DNA of 64,000 nt, taken from positions 62,001-126,000 of the forward strand of contig NZ_JACABA010000006.1 in NCBI RefSeq assembly GCF_013377015.1, read 5' to 3'. The notes under the pieces were generated by a model that was not told where the DNA came from, made no database searches, and was given only the letters and a program-made list of their open reading frames with translations. The stretch's first letter is position 1, and each line of letters opens with the position of its first letter. This document shows positions 7,714-16,789 of this stretch, piece by piece. Position numbers and translations under genes: made by a program. Source of the DNA: Rhodopseudomonas sp. (GTDB lineage Bacteria; Pseudomonadota; Alphaproteobacteria; Rhizobiales; Xanthobacteraceae).

Positions 7714-9270
7714 TTATTTCGGCTTCGCCGTGGTAGCGGGCGGCTGCCCGACGGCGTCGCCATTGCTGACCCAGCAACTCAGCCGTTCCGCGGTCACCGC
7801 CCTGACATTCATGGTTTCGCCGGTCCCGAGCCGGTGCAATTCGAAGTGATCGCTGCCAGGGCTGAGCTCGAAATCCACAGTGCCCCGACACGTATTGCCG
7901 TCCAGCGCGATGGTCGATTTCAGGCGAAAATTGCTGATGGTCACGATCGGCCACAGCTTTCGGTCCGCAAACGTCACCTGAATGCCCTTCTTCACCTCGC
8001 CCAGCGCACCGAAGCCGAAATGCGATTGGTTCTTGCTGGAATCATCATAGACCGAGGTCAGCCGGGTCGATATTTCGCTGGCCGATTTGACGAACACGAC
8101 GAGCTCGCGATTGCCGCGTTTGATCCCGGGCCGCGGCGACACCTCATCTTGAGCGAAAACGAAAGTCAGTTTGAAAGAGCGCCCGACGAATTTGTCGAAG
8201 CCCGCGCCGGGCGCGGTCGCCGTGTCGTGCGCATCGGCGCCCGACAGGTTACGCGAATCCGCGGGAGCCGCCGAGGCGACCGGCTGCGGCGCCGCCGCAT
8301 CGAGCTTGCCGCGCGCCGCGCGCGCCAGGTCGGCATAGAAGCCGGTTGAATAGGTCTTGAGGAACGCATCCCAACCGGCCCTGGTATTGATCTGGGCGGC
8401 GAGCTCGTAGTCTCGTCGCAGCGGGGAATTCGGATCCAAAGCCGTGATCGTCGCCGGGACGGCGGCCGGCGTCGCATGGCCCGGGACAAGGACCACGTCG
8501 TCACCGCCGAGCGAGCCATAGACATAAGGCTCTTGCTTGTTGCCGGTGGTCTTCATCACTTCATCGCGGACATAGCCGAGCGACTTGCGCAGGTCCTGTC
8601 CGGGCACCGGCAGCTGCTTCAGCAGCGCGGTGGTAAAGGGGCTATCAGGTCCGTCACCATCGGAAGCGGTCGAGCCGGCCTTGGCGGCGTAGGCGATCAA
8701 CGTGTTCGGGCTGGTCGGCTCGACCTTGGCAAGACCGCGCTCGACGCCGCGTGACAGGCTGCGCTTCATGGTATTGGCAAACGGGTTGTCGCGACAGGCA
8801 TCCAGAATCACCAGGCGGAGCCTTTTCGCCGGCTCGAGAATCCTCACGATACGGTCGAGCGAAACGGCTTCGTCCTCGACGTCGATATCGCGTTCGAGTT
8901 TGGCGTCGACCGGCAGGACATAATTGGTGCCGTCGACCTCGATGCCATGGCCGGCATAAAACACCACCGCCACGTCCGCATTCCGCATCTTGTCCGAGAA
9001 GTCACGCAGCATTTTTCGCATCTCGGAAGCGGACGCATCCTGCTTGGCCATCACATCGAAGCCGGCTTTCTTCAGCATCGCGGCGATGGCTGCGGCGTCG
9101 GTTGCGGGATTGGGCAGTCGCGGCACCTGGCTGTAGGCGGAGTTGCCGAACACCAGCGCCACGCGGTTTCCCGAGTCGGCGACTGCGGCGGTCGCCAACA
9201 AGGCCAGGAGCAGGCCGGCGGCGACTGCGGCGATCGGGCCGATCATCCGGTTCAGTGAGAGAGTCGGCAT
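7714..9270 (-). CDS. Secreted caspase-like (peptidase C14) protein
   Basis: This 518-aa protein has an N-terminal signal peptide (hydrophobic run near residues 10-31 ending ATAAVADS) and a caspase fold at about 34-260. The catalytic dyad is intact: His108 in YAGHGIE and Cys159 in LDACRDNPF. A linker rich in Ala and Pro follows. The C-terminal domain of about 170 residues (roughly 340-500) looks beta-rich and I do not recognise it. Family members are bacterial caspase homologues that cleave after Arg/Lys or Asp; the substrate here is unknown. It is followed, 157 bp on, by ugpB on the same strand. Confidence 0.88.
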   Translation of the reverse strand: MPTLSLNRMIGPIAAVAAGLLLALLATAAVADSGNRVALVFGNSAYSQVPRLPNPATDAAAIAAMLKKAGFDVMAKQDASASEMRKMLRDFSDKMRNADVAVVFYAGHGIEVDGTNYVLPVDAKLERDIDVEDEAVSLDRIVRILEPAKRLRLVILDACRDNPFANTMKRSLSRGVERGLAKVEPTSPNTLIAYAAKAGSTASDGDGPDSPFTTALLKQLPVPGQDLRKSLGYVRDEVMKTTGNKQEPYVYGSLGGDDVVLVPGHATPAAVPATITALDPNSPLRRDYELAAQINTRAGWDAFLKTYSTGFYADLARAARGKLDAAAPQPVASAAPADSRNLSGADAHDTATAPGAGFDKFVGRSFKLTFVFAQDEVSPRPGIKRGNRELVVFVKSASEISTRLTSVYDDSSKNQSHFGFGALGEVKKGIQVTFADRKLWPIVTISNFRLKSTIALDGNTCRGTVDFELSPGSDHFELHRLGTGETMNVRAVTAERLSCWVSNGDAVGQPPATTAKPK

Positions 9271-9373
9271 GGGCTCGCCTGACGGCTGTCAAATTGGATC
9301 GCCAAGCTGCCACAGCCCGCCGTTTGACGAAAGAAATTTGCCGGGGAGAGCGCCGCCGCGCGTCGATCGACGG

Positions 9374-10579
9374 TCAGCGTTGCCGCTCCGGCCCGCTGAC
9401 GATGCCCTCGGCGACCAGCGCCTCGATGTCGGTGTCCGAATAGCCGAATTCCGCCAGCACCGTGCTGGCGTGCTCGCTGAATTTTGGCGGCAGGCTGCGC
9501 AATGACGCCTTGGTGCGCTCGAACCGGATCGGCGAGGCGACGCCCTTGTACCGATCCTGTTCGATCACATCGCCGCGGTAGACCGTGTGGGCGTTGGTCA
9601 GCGCCTTATCGATCGTCTGCACCGGCCCGGCCGGCAGGCCGGCGGCGAGCAGCCGGTCGCACAGCGGTTCGGCGTCGTGCTGGCTGAATACCGCAGCGAG
9701 CTCGGCGCGTAGCGCCTCGCGGTTGGCGATGCGGTCCTTGTTGCGGGCGAAGCGCGGGTCTGTGCCGAGTTCGGGTTTGCCGATTTCCTTCGCCAGCTTG
9801 CGGAAGGTGCCGTCGTTGCCGACGCCGATGAAGATGTTGTCGGTCCGGGTCGGGAAGATCGCGTAAGGCACCAGATTGGGATGCTCGTTTCCGGTCAGCG
9901 CCGGCGGCTTGCCGTGCAGGAAGTAATTCGCCGCGTGCGGGTGCATAATGGCGAGGCCAGTCTCGTAAAGCGTGGTTTCGAGAAACTGCCCCTTGCCGGA
10001 TTTCTGCCGTTCGGCCAGCGCCATCAGGATGCCGATCGCGGCGTAGAGTCCGGTGGTGATGTCGACCAGCGGCACCCCGATTCGGGTCGGGCCGCTGTCC
10101 TGCGAGCCGGTCGCTGCGATCATGCCGGTCATCGCCTGGATGATGGCGTCATAGCCGGGATTGCCGCCGCGCGGGCCGTCGCCGCCGAAGCCGGAGATCC
10201 GGCAATGCACCAGGCGGGGAAATTTCTCCCGCACCACGTCGTTGCCGAGGCCCCATTTGTCGAGCGTGCCGGGTTTGAAATTCTCGATCAGGACGTCGGC
10301 GGTCTCCAGCATCTTGAGCAGCACGGTTCGGCCGCCTTCCGACGCGAGGTCGAGCCCGATCGAGCGCTTGTTGCGGTTGATGCCGATGAAATACGCCGCG
10401 TCGTCGCCGTGGAACGGAGGCCCCCAGTCGCGCACCTCGTCGCCGGCCGGCGGTTCGACCTTGATGACGTCGGCACCGTGATCGGCGAGAATTTGGGTGC
10501 AGTACGGGCCGCCGAGCACGCGGGTCAGATCGATGACGCGAAGGCCGGCCATCGCGCCGGGAGGATTTTCAGAGGTCAT
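9374..10579 (-). CDS. CaiB/BaiF family (class III) CoA-transferase
   Basis: This enzyme (401 aa) moves CoA between acyl-CoA and a free carboxylic acid; the substrate cannot be told from sequence. Family hallmarks are LRVIDLTRVLGGPYCTQILA, DVIKVEPP, NRNKRSIGLDL, and IENFKPGTLDKWGLG, which follows the region of the catalytic Asp. C-terminal GLPAGPVQTIDKAL is also typical. The ATG at 10579 gives MTSENPPGAMAGLRVIDL; an upstream in-frame extension overlaps the GIY-YIG gene and is unlikely. The gene overlaps that gene's end by 11 bp. Confidence 0.9.
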   Translation of the reverse strand: MTSENPPGAMAGLRVIDLTRVLGGPYCTQILADHGADVIKVEPPAGDEVRDWGPPFHGDDAAYFIGINRNKRSIGLDLASEGGRTVLLKMLETADVLIENFKPGTLDKWGLGNDVVREKFPRLVHCRISGFGGDGPRGGNPGYDAIIQAMTGMIAATGSQDSGPTRIGVPLVDITTGLYAAIGILMALAERQKSGKGQFLETTLYETGLAIMHPHAANYFLHGKPPALTGNEHPNLVPYAIFPTRTDNIFIGVGNDGTFRKLAKEIGKPELGTDPRFARNKDRIANREALRAELAAVFSQHDAEPLCDRLLAAGLPAGPVQTIDKALTNAHTVYRGDVIEQDRYKGVASPIRFERTKASLRSLPPKFSEHASTVLAEFGYSDTDIEALVAEGIVSGPERQR

Positions 10580-10859
10580 TGGTGCTTTCTTGGTGAAGCT
10601 TGGTTTTCGGCGGGGCAGCGCAGAGTCGCTTGTTGGCAAAGGCTCTGCCGGAATGCGATTTCAGGTACCGCTCGAACTCCAAGGCCCTGAACTTGTCTGG
10701 AAAGGCACAATACCAGCACAAATCCCAAGGAGTAAACTTGGCGGTATGCGAGGATTTGCCAGCGTTGTGGGCGACCATCCGCCGTTTCAGGTCGGACGTG
10801 GCGCCGATGTAAATCTGGTTGGGAAATCGGATGCTGCGGATGATGTAGACGTACCACAT
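10569..10859 (-). CDS. GIY-YIG nuclease superfamily protein
   Basis: This 96-aa single-domain GIY-YIG protein is of the small YhbQ/UPF0213 type. The domain core MWYVYIIRSIRF followed by IYIGATSDLKRRMVAHN carries the two signature strands (YVYII and YIG), the conserved Arg of the helix and an asparagine/histidine pair. A Glu in LEFERYLKSHSGRAF is the likely metal ligand. Function may be DNA end processing or none proven. It lies between a CoA-transferase and a tRNA-adjacent palindrome, unlike the housekeeping genes around it, so later acquisition is possible. Confidence 0.9.
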   Translation of the reverse strand: MWYVYIIRSIRFPNQIYIGATSDLKRRMVAHNAGKSSHTAKFTPWDLCWYCAFPDKFRALEFERYLKSHSGRAFANKRLCAAPPKTKLHQESTNDL

Positions 10860-10918
10860 CGAAAACAGCCCAGCCGTTTCAGGCAGACGGCGGATGCGGC
10901 GGGTTGGTTGGACTTAGG

Positions 10919-11007
10919 CAGTCCGTCTTCGCCCTTCGGGCTACGCCGGACACCACGCTTCGCCTTCGGCTAGCGCGGCTGCGCCACGCGTAGCCGAAGG
11001 CGAAGCG

Positions 11008-11012
<5 letters not shown>
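10919..11012. repeat. Palindromic repeat at the 3' end of tRNA-Ala
   Basis: A perfect 21-bp inverted repeat (10951-10971 with 10992-11012) encloses a 20-base GC-rich loop. A smaller hairpin unit, TCCGTCTTCGCCC...TACGCCGGA (about 10921-10949), sits beside it. The right arm covers the CCA end of the tRNA gene. Related elements are scattered in this bacterial group. It could act as a tRNA trailer or terminator hairpin, or be a repeat that inserted at the tRNA end. Confidence 0.8.
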
Positions 11013-11083
<71 letters not shown>

Positions 11084-11152
11084 GTAACCTAGGCGCGTCG
11101 GCAAATCACTTTGCCGCGCGGGCAAGACCCTGAACACAGTTCAGGGCCGATC

Positions 11153-11575
11153 TCAAGTCTCCTCGTCGCCGGAAACGTCACCAATGATGTCGGTGACGTC
11201 CTCGTCGCCCTCTTCCTCGTCGGCAATGAAGGTCGAATCGTCGTCGTCATCGTCCTCAATGGTCTCGTCGATCTCGATATCGTCCTCCGACTCAGGCACG
11301 ACAGCCTTGACCTTGCCGGTATTCTCTTCGGCATCGGCCTCTTCCAACGGCACCAATTCCTCGGCTTCGGCGGCTTCCGGCGTCTCGGCGGCTGCGGCCG
11401 CGGATGCCGCGGCTGCGCGCGAAGCGGCATCGGCGCGGGTCCGCGGCGGCGGAATTGGCGCAATCGGCACCACTTCGCCAGTATAGGGAGAGATCACCGG
11501 GTTTTTGTTCAGATCATAGAATTTTTTGCCCGTGGTCGGGCAAATACGTTTGGTTCCGAGATCCGATTTGGCCAC
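11153..11575 (-). CDS. TIGR02300 family protein, acidic C-terminus
   Basis: This 140-aa protein is of a conserved alphaproteobacterial family of unknown function. The N-terminal block AKSDLGTKRICPTTGKKFYD, then NKNPVISPYTGE, looks like half of a small zinc-ribbon-like fold, although only one Cys is present. The middle is Ala-rich, and the last 60 residues are mostly Asp and Glu, including a DDDDDD run. The start is GTG at 11575, giving the family's usual first residues; the longer frame upstream is not coding-like. The gene diverges from aroA. Confidence 0.85.
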   Translation of the reverse strand: MAKSDLGTKRICPTTGKKFYDLNKNPVISPYTGEVVPIAPIPPPRTRADAASRAAAASAAAAAETPEAAEAEELVPLEEADAEENTGKVKAVVPESEDDIEIDETIEDDDDDDSTFIADEEEGDEDVTDIIGDVSGDEET

Positions 11576-11721
11576 TTGTGTAATCCTGGGAATTCTAGAA
11601 AAACGGTGCTTCACTTGGCTAGTTGCCACGCTGCTGTCAATAGCGCTTTGCGCGTGACGGCCTGCAGCGTGATGCGCGCGGCCCTTGGCGATCCCGCGCG
11701 AGCGCGCACAGGAACACAATC

Positions 11722-13065
11722 TTGACTCATTCAGACCACCCCACGCCGCTGCAAGCGCGCCGGAGCGCGGCCCTCCGCGGCAGCGCCCGTGTTCCCGGCG
11801 ACAAGTCGATTTCGCACCGCGCGTTGATCCTCGGCGCGCTGGCGGTCGGTGAAACCTCGATCTCCGGGCTGCTCGAGGGCGAGGATGTTCTCAACACCGC
11901 CAAGGCGATGCGGGCGCTGGGCGCGCAGGTCGAGCGGACGGGGGAGTTCGCCTGGAAGGTATCAGGCGTCGGCGTCGCCGGCTTCGCCCAGCCGGATGCG
12001 GCGCTGGATTTCGGCAATTCCGGCACCGGCTGCCGACTGGTGATGGGCGCCGTCGCGGGCTGTCCGATTGTGGCGACATTCGACGGCGACGCTTCGCTGC
12101 GCGGCCGGCCGATGCGCCGCATTGTCGACCCGCTGGAGCTGATGGGTGCCCGCGTCGTTGACTGCCGCGACGGCGGCCGGCTGCCGCTGACGCTGGCGGG
12201 CGCGCGCGATCCGTTGCCGATTCGCTACCAGACGCCGGTGGCCTCGGCGCAGATCAAGTCGGCGGTGCTGCTGGCCGGACTGTCGGCGCCCGGCGTCACC
12301 ACGGTGATCGAAACCGAAGCCAGCCGCGACCATACCGAGCTGATGCTGCGCCACTTCGGCGCCGAGCTGGTGTCCGAGCCGGAGGGCGCCCATGGCCGCA
12401 GGATCTCGCTGACCGGCCAGCCGGAATTGCGCGGCGCGCCGGTGGTGGTGCCGGCCGACCCGTCCTCGGCGGCGTTTCCGATCGTGGCGGCGCTAATCGT
12501 GCCCGGCTCCGACGTCGTGTTGGCCGAGGTGATGACCAATCCGCTGCGCACCGGCCTGTTCAAGACCCTCCGCGAGATGGGTGCCTCGATCGAGGAGAGC
12601 GAGCTGCGCGGCGACGCCGGCGAGCCGATGGCGCAGTTTCGGGTCCGAGCCTCGCAGCTGCGCGGCATCGACGTGCCGCCGGAGCGTGCGCCGTCGATGA
12701 TCGACGAATATCTGGTGCTGGCGGTCGCGGCCGCCTTCGCCGAAGGCACCACGCGGATGCGCGGGCTGAAGGAGTTGCGGGTCAAGGAATCCGACCGGCT
12801 GGAGGCCACCGCGGCGATGCTGCGGGTCAATGGCGTCGCGGTCGAGATTGACGGCGACGACCTGATCGTCGAGGGCAAGGGGCATGTCGCCGGCGGCGGC
12901 CTGGTCGCCACTCACATGGATCATCGCATCGCAATGTCGGCGCTGGTGATGGGTCTGGCGTCGCAGCAGCCGGTGACAGTCGACGACACCGCCTTCATCG
13001 CCACCAGCTTTCCGGATTTCATCCCGATGATGCGGCGACTCGGCGCCGAGCTCGTCGACTGTTAG
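11722..13065 (+). CDS. aroA: 3-phosphoshikimate 1-carboxyvinyltransferase (EPSP synthase)
   Basis: This enzyme joins shikimate-3-phosphate and phosphoenolpyruvate in the sixth step of the shikimate pathway. It is 447 aa with [18 protein letters not shown] at the N-terminus, GNSGTGCRL in the phosphate-binding region, [13 protein letters not shown], and [12 protein letters not shown] near the end. [18 protein letters not shown] and NPLRTGL resemble class II (CP4-like) enzymes. The apparent start is TTG at 11722, about 6 bp after AGGAAC. It heads the aroA-cmk-rpsA cluster common in alphaproteobacteria. Its last 4 bp overlap the convergent acyltransferase gene. Confidence 0.95.
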   Translation: MTHSDHPTPLQARRSAALRGSARVPGDKSISHRALILGALAVGETSISGLLEGEDVLNTAKAMRALGAQVERTGEFAWKVSGVGVAGFAQPDAALDFGNSGTGCRLVMGAVAGCPIVATFDGDASLRGRPMRRIVDPLELMGARVVDCRDGGRLPLTLAGARDPLPIRYQTPVASAQIKSAVLLAGLSAPGVTTVIETEASRDHTELMLRHFGAELVSEPEGAHGRRISLTGQPELRGAPVVVPADPSSAAFPIVAALIVPGSDVVLAEVMTNPLRTGLFKTLREMGASIEESELRGDAGEPMAQFRVRASQLRGIDVPPERAPSMIDEYLVLAVAAAFAEGTTRMRGLKELRVKESDRLEATAAMLRVNGVAVEIDGDDLIVEGKGHVAGGGLVATHMDHRIAMSALVMGLASQQPVTVDDTAFIATSFPDFIPMMRRLGAELVDC

Positions 13066-13733
13066 ACTGGTTCGACCGGGACTCTGCCGGTCAGCAGGTC
13101 GGTGTCGCGCTGCACCGCCGACAGCGCGGCCCCGAGCCTCGCGCTGGCTGCGGCGCGGTCGTCGTCGGCCCCGATCTCGATCGGCTCGCCCCAGCGGATC
13201 ACCACCTTCGAGAATGGCAACGGCAGCACCAGCCGGTCCCAGCTGTTGAACACGACGGCGCGGTGCGCGCTGACGCTGACCGGCAGGATAGGCAGCCCGG
13301 TCAGCCGGGCGAGATCGAGGATGCCGTCATTGATGTGCATCCGCGGTCCGCGCGGGCCGTCCGGGGTGACGAACAGGCAATGCCCGGCGCTGGCGAACCG
13401 CATCAATTCGCGGACCGCGCGCATGCCGCCGCGCGAGCTCGATCCGGTGACGGTTTCGATCCCGAAGATCGCCGCGACCTTGCTGACGATACGGCCGTCG
13501 CGATGGCCGCTGATCAGCGCGACCAGTGGCTTCTCGGCCACCCGCAACATCGGCAGCATGATCAGCCGGCCATGCCACATCGCCATGATGAAGGGCCCGG
13601 GAATCGGCGGTTGGGGCCGCTCGATCCGCGCGGTCCAGGTCACAATCTGAAAATACAGCGCCAGCGGAATGCTGGCGATTTTCTGGAACGCATCCGAGCG
13701 CAGGACGCTTTTGACGAAAGCGGGTGTAGCCAT
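13062..13733 (-). CDS. DUF374 family lysophospholipid acyltransferase-like protein
   Basis: This 223-aa membrane-associated acyltransferase-like protein carries a hydrophobic N-terminal stretch and the motif [14 protein letters not shown], corresponding to the catalytic HxxxxD region (His and Asp close by). The glycerol-phosphate-like pocket motif [12 protein letters not shown] and a distal [10 protein letters not shown] segment follow. Family members sit in lipid A or phospholipid modification contexts, but substrates are unproven. It is encoded against its neighbours inside the aroA-cmk cluster. Confidence 0.87.
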   Translation of the reverse strand: MATPAFVKSVLRSDAFQKIASIPLALYFQIVTWTARIERPQPPIPGPFIMAMWHGRLIMLPMLRVAEKPLVALISGHRDGRIVSKVAAIFGIETVTGSSSRGGMRAVRELMRFASAGHCLFVTPDGPRGPRMHINDGILDLARLTGLPILPVSVSAHRAVVFNSWDRLVLPLPFSKVVIRWGEPIEIGADDDRAAASARLGAALSAVQRDTDLLTGRVPVEPV

Positions 13734-13948
13734 CGAGAACGATCACCAGGCCGAATGCAGCTGAGCGCGCGCAGCAACGCCGCAGCTGCCCGTGCACCTT
13801 AGGAACCGGGCGGTTTACAGAGCGGGCCGGGCGCTTGCAACCAGCGGCCAGCTTGAAAATTTGCGATCGGCGGTGTTGAAGGGGGCCGCCCCGTCACCGC
13901 GCCGGATCGTCGTGGCGCACCATGGGCCAGCGGCAAAGCAGGAACAGC

Positions 13949-14587
13949 ATGATCATCGCTATCGACGGACCGGCCGCCTCGGGCAAGGGCACGCTCGGCA
14001 AGCGGCTCGCGGCTCATTACGGCTATCGTCACCTTGATACCGGCGTGATTTATCGCGCGGTCGCCAAGGCGATGCTGGATCTCGGCGCCGATCTGGCCGA
14101 CGAGGCCCGCGCGGTGAGTGTAGCGATGGAGCTCGATCCGGAGAAATTCGGCCATCCAGCGCTGAAATCCCAGGCCGTCGGCGATGCCGCCTCGGTGATT
14201 TCGGCAATCCCGCGGGTGCGGGAGGTGCTGGTCTCGTTCCAGCGGCAATTCGCAGCCGATCCGCCGGGCGCGGTGCTGGACGGCCGCGACATTGGAACCG
14301 TGATCTGCCCTGACGCCGATGTGAAGATCTTCGTGGTCGCCGATCCGCAGATTCGGGCCCGGCGCCGGACGCTGGAGGCGCGGGCGCGCGGCGAAGATGC
14401 CGACGAGGCCCAGGTGCTGGCCGACATCCTGCGTCGCGACGAACGCGACCGCAATCGCGCCGCGGCGCCGCTGAAAGCGGCGCCGGATGCGCACTTGCTC
14501 GACAACTCGCATTTGGATATAGAGAGCGGCGTCCGGGCCGCTATCGACATTGTCGAGGCTGTTCGAGCGGGCCGGCAGCGGGTTTGA
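13949..14587 (+). CDS. cmk: Cytidylate kinase
   Basis: Cytidylate kinase phosphorylates CMP/dCMP to the diphosphates with ATP. The 212-aa protein starts [18 protein letters not shown], which contains the P-loop (GPAASGKGT). [12 protein letters not shown] and the [16 protein letters not shown] stretch are CMP-site motifs, and a lid [14 protein letters not shown] follows. The ATG at 13949 follows AGCAGGAAC and is preferred over an in-frame ATG 27 bp upstream. The gene precedes rpsA, the usual order. Confidence 0.95.
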   Translation: MIIAIDGPAASGKGTLGKRLAAHYGYRHLDTGVIYRAVAKAMLDLGADLADEARAVSVAMELDPEKFGHPALKSQAVGDAASVISAIPRVREVLVSFQRQFAADPPGAVLDGRDIGTVICPDADVKIFVVADPQIRARRRTLEARARGEDADEAQVLADILRRDERDRNRAAAPLKAAPDAHLLDNSHLDIESGVRAAIDIVEAVRAGRQRV

Positions 14588-14889
14588 GTGCGCTCAAGCG
14601 AAACCGCTGCCGTCATTGGAGGAAAGCCCGCTCCAGGTCTGTGCAGAGATGGTGATGAACGAAGATGGTCTCCGGCCCCGGTTTTCGAGGCCGATCGTCG
14701 CGTTCAGGCAACCGGACAACTGCTGGAATAACAACTTACTCGAATAACCGTATCGATCGTGCAGGCATGCTGCCGGCCCGGTGTTGCAATCATTTGCAGG
14801 CCGGTCGTCAGGTTCGCGGAACCCTGACACTGCGCGCGCGATACGCCCAATAACCCGAATGGCCGGCGATACCCGCATCTGGAGAACAA
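14588..14889. other. Spacer and probable rpsA leader/promoter region
   Basis: This 302-bp stretch between cmk and rpsA contains no credible gene on either strand. It is less GC-rich than the flanking genes (for example AATAACAACTTACTCGAATA near 14727). A possible stem CCGGCC/GGCCGG lies at about 14773-14804. It probably carries the rpsA promoter and leader; CTGGAGAACAA at its end supplies the ribosome binding site. No specific regulator site was recognised. Confidence 0.5.
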
Positions 14890-16587
14890 ATGGCTTCGAC
14901 TGCTTCCTATAATCCTTCCCGCGACGATTTCGCCGCGATGCTCGACGAATCCTTCGCCGGCGGCAATCTGCAGGAAAGCTCTGTCATCAAGGGCATTGTT
15001 GTTGCGATTGAAAAGGACATGGCCGTCATCGACGTCGGCCTGAAGACCGAAGGCCGCGTGGCGCTGCGCGAATTCGCAGGGCCCGGCCGCGAGAGCGAAC
15101 TCAAGGTCGGCGACGAGGTCGAGGTGTTTCTCGACCGGATCGAGAATGCGCTCGGCGAAGCCGTGCTGTCGCGCGACAAGGCGCGCCGCGAGGAAAGCTG
15201 GGGCAAGCTCGAGAAGGCCTTCAACAATAACGAGAAGGTCCACGGCGTCATCTTCAACCAGGTCAAGGGCGGCTTCACCGTCGATCTCGACGGCGCGGTG
15301 GCGTTCCTGCCGCGCTCCCAGGTCGATATCCGCCCGATCCGCGACGTTGCGCCGCTGATGAACAATTCGCAGCCGTTCCAGATTCTCAAGATGGATCGCC
15401 GCCGCGGCAACATCGTGGTGTCGCGCCGCACGGTTCTCGAAGAGACCCGCGCCGAGCAGCGCCAGGAACTGGTGCAGAACCTCGAAGAAGGTCAGGTCAT
15501 CGACGGCGTGGTCAAGAACATCACCGATTACGGTGCGTTCGTCGACCTCGGCGGCATCGATGGCCTGCTGCACGTCACCGATATCGCCTGGCGCCGGGTC
15601 AATCACCCGACCGAGGTGCTGACCATCGGCCAGACCGTCAAGGTCAAGATCATCAAGATCAACCACGAGACCCACCGCATTTCGCTCGGCATGAAGCAGT
15701 TGCTGGACGATCCGTGGCAGGGCATCGAGGCGAAGTATCCGCTGAACTCGCGCTTCACCGGCCGCGTCACCAACATCACCGACTACGGCGCTTTCGTCGA
15801 ACTGGAGCCGGGCATCGAAGGCCTGATCCACGTCTCGGAGATGTCGTGGACCAAGAAGAACATGCACCCCGGCAAGATCGTCTCGACCTCGCAGGAAGTC
15901 GAAGTGCAGGTGTTGGAAGTCGACAGCGTCAAGCGCCGGATTTCACTTGGTCTCAAGCAGACTATGCGCAATCCGTGGGAAGTGTTCGTCGAGAAGTTCC
16001 CGGTCGGCTCCACTGTCGAGGGCGAGGTCAAGAACAAGACCGAGTTCGGTCTGTTCCTCGGGCTCGAGGGCGATGTCGACGGCATGGTGCATCTGTCCGA
16101 TCTCGACTGGAAGCTTCCGGGCGAGCAGGTAATCGACAACTTCAAGAAGGGCGACATGGTCAAGGCCATCGTCCTCGACGTTGATGTCGAGAAGGAGCGC
16201 ATTTCGCTTGGCGTCAAGCAGCTCGAAGGCGACCCCTTCGCCGAGCCGGGCGACGTCAAGAAGGGCGCGATCGTGACCTGCGAAGTGATGGACGTGAAGG
16301 AAAGCGGAATCGACGTGCAGATCGTCGGCACCGACTTCTCGACCTTCATCAAGCGATCCGAACTGGCGCGCGAGCGTTCCGACCAGCGCGCCGAGCGTTT
16401 CGCCGTCGGCGAAAAGGTCGATGCGCGGGTGATCCAGTTCGACAAGAAGGCCCGCAAGGTCCAGGTGTCGATCAAGGCGCTCGAAGTCGCTGAAGAGAAG
16501 GAAGCCATCGCGCAATACGGCTCCTCCGATTCGGGGGCGACCTTGGGCGACATTCTCGGCACCGCGCTGAAGCAGCGCGACAAGTAA
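14890..16587 (+). CDS. rpsA: 30S ribosomal protein S1
   Basis: S1 binds mRNA leaders and is essential for initiation on most transcripts. The 565-aa protein has six S1 (OB-fold) repeats at about 30-100, 115-180, 200-270, 285-355, 370-442 and 455-525. The central ones share KNITDYGAFVDLGGIDGLLH- and TNITDYGAFVELEPGIEGLI-type motifs, and VSRRTVLEE between repeats 2 and 3 is standard. The length matches alphaproteobacterial S1. It ends in a clear intrinsic terminator. Confidence 0.98.
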   Translation: MASTASYNPSRDDFAAMLDESFAGGNLQESSVIKGIVVAIEKDMAVIDVGLKTEGRVALREFAGPGRESELKVGDEVEVFLDRIENALGEAVLSRDKARREESWGKLEKAFNNNEKVHGVIFNQVKGGFTVDLDGAVAFLPRSQVDIRPIRDVAPLMNNSQPFQILKMDRRRGNIVVSRRTVLEETRAEQRQELVQNLEEGQVIDGVVKNITDYGAFVDLGGIDGLLHVTDIAWRRVNHPTEVLTIGQTVKVKIIKINHETHRISLGMKQLLDDPWQGIEAKYPLNSRFTGRVTNITDYGAFVELEPGIEGLIHVSEMSWTKKNMHPGKIVSTSQEVEVQVLEVDSVKRRISLGLKQTMRNPWEVFVEKFPVGSTVEGEVKNKTEFGLFLGLEGDVDGMVHLSDLDWKLPGEQVIDNFKKGDMVKAIVLDVDVEKERISLGVKQLEGDPFAEPGDVKKGAIVTCEVMDVKESGIDVQIVGTDFSTFIKRSELARERSDQRAERFAVGEKVDARVIQFDKKARKVQVSIKALEVAEEKEAIAQYGSSDSGATLGDILGTALKQRDK

Positions 16588-16617
16588 GCCTGAAGGTTGC
16601 TGTTACGACGAATTGGG

Positions 16618-16641
16618 GCCCCGGGAAACCGGGGCTCTTTT
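16618..16641 (+). terminator. Intrinsic terminator of rpsA
   Basis: GCCCCGG-GAAA-CCGGGGC (7-bp stem, GAAA tetraloop) is followed by TCTTTT, 30 bp after the rpsA stop codon. Confidence 0.85.
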
Positions 16642-16789
16642 CGTTTGCCGCGGCGCCTCGGAGGGGCGACGACGGACCCGCACCTTGTTTTCTTCATTTT
16701 GCTTCGCAATTGATGTAAGTGGGAAACTCGGTCGCAACGCTGTTGCTGCAAAACCGTGCGACCGATCAGGACTGCCCGGGAGAATTCCA

